From CAVSUR01 sp052143655 (GTDB taxonomy: Bacteria; Actinomycetota; Actinomycetes; Streptosporangiales; Streptosporangiaceae): a stretch of 58,327 nt of DNA. Location of the stretch: the NCBI GenBank assembly GCA_052143655.1, contig JBKQSL010000309.1, positions 1 through 58,327 of the forward strand, read 5' to 3'. Below the pieces are notes generated by a model that saw only the letters and a list, made by a program, of their open reading frames with translations, did no database searches and was not told the origin of the DNA. A program made the translations under genes and the position numbers. Numbering within the stretch: the stretch's first letter is position 1; every line of letters begins with the position of its first letter. Shown here in pieces: positions 58,192 through 58,327 of the stretch.

Positions 58192-58327
58192 GTGACCACG
58201 CCGCTCGCACTGCCGGACCCGGATGCCGGGCCTGGCTGCCCGGAAGGGCTGCGAGAGCGCAAGAAGCTCGCCACCCGGCACGGGCTGGCCGTCGCGGCGA
58301 TCCGGCTGGCCGTCGAGCGGGGCCTGG
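58192..58327 (+). CDS. TetR-family regulator, 5' part only
   Basis: 45 codons are visible: after an acidic-proline lead, LRERKKLATRHGLAVAAIRL matches helix 1 of TetR-family DNA-binding domains (R-x-R-K-x-x-T-R-x-x-I). The ligand domain and most of the HTH lie beyond the window. GTG start inferred from the -10 box and from the absence of a ribosome site. Confidence 0.75.
   Translation, partial: MTTPLALPDPDAGPGCPEGLRERKKLATRHGLAVAAIRLAVERGL

Overview
This is a very GC-rich stretch from an actinomycete (Actinomycetota). Evidence: an RbpA gene behind a SigR-type promoter, a polyprenol-phosphate-mannose synthase, an Ala/Gly/Pro-biased proteome, GTG starts, ATGA/GTGA stop-start overlaps, and several leaderless starts with a TANNNT box 6-7 nt before the start codon. 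The sequence alone does not fix genus or order. No rRNA, tRNA, CRISPR array, insertion sequence or phage gene was recognised.

Layout. (1) 1-10.4 kb: the end of a PLDc_N-type membrane protein, then a tightly overlapped operon for a three-subunit molybdenum hydroxylase, a membrane-tethered CoxG-like protein, hydantoinase/oxoprolinase HyuA and HyuB, and a ring-opening amidohydrolase of the barbiturase/cyanuric acid hydrolase family. Together they look like a catabolic route for an oxidised N-heterocycle. (2) 10.5-15.5 kb: a 44-aa Arg-rich peptide gene, an OmpR-type two-component system and a divergent ABC exporter, linked by 11-bp-spaced direct repeats that look like response-regulator sites. 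(3) 15.5-26.5 kb: an alpha/beta hydrolase and a divergent beta-hydroxyacid dehydrogenase, with two LacI-like palindromes between them; then a Liv-type ABC importer (five genes), an M24 hydrolase lacking one metal-ligand Asp, and E1 alpha/beta subunits of a 2-oxoacid dehydrogenase without E2/E3. (4) 26.5-33 kb: GNAT, APC permease, VOC protein, nitrilase-superfamily amidohydrolase, Lgt and an MFS transporter. (5) 33-41.1 kb: a lysine-degradation cluster, kamA divergent from kdd-kamD-kamE-kal, followed by a convergent acetyl-CoA synthetase. The cleavage enzyme Kce is not present. (6) 41.1-50 kb: a 0.9-kb apparently non-coding stretch, then mostly housekeeping genes (ppm1, rbpA, GDPD, two methyltransferases, small membrane proteins, an extra adenylate kinase, glycerate kinase, a divergent Prs). 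(7) 50-58.3 kb: a large ATPase-LuxR regulator, a remnant of a deazaflavin (F420)-dependent reductase, a UvrA2/DrrC-like ATPase with a VOC protein, an Ada-AlkA fusion with Ogt, and the start of a TetR regulator.

Themes. The window is rich in nitrogen-compound catabolism (heterocycle ring opening, lysine aminomutases, amidohydrolase, amino-acid-type importers). Two patterns recur: 15-bp minisatellites that give pentapeptide tails near the 3' ends of otherwise conserved genes, and leaderless promoters. The strongest candidates for new biology are the Mo-hydroxylase/HyuAB/barbiturase-like operon, the Liv-M24-E1 operon, and the two-component/peptide/exporter unit. All functional assignments rest on motif recognition by eye, without database searches.
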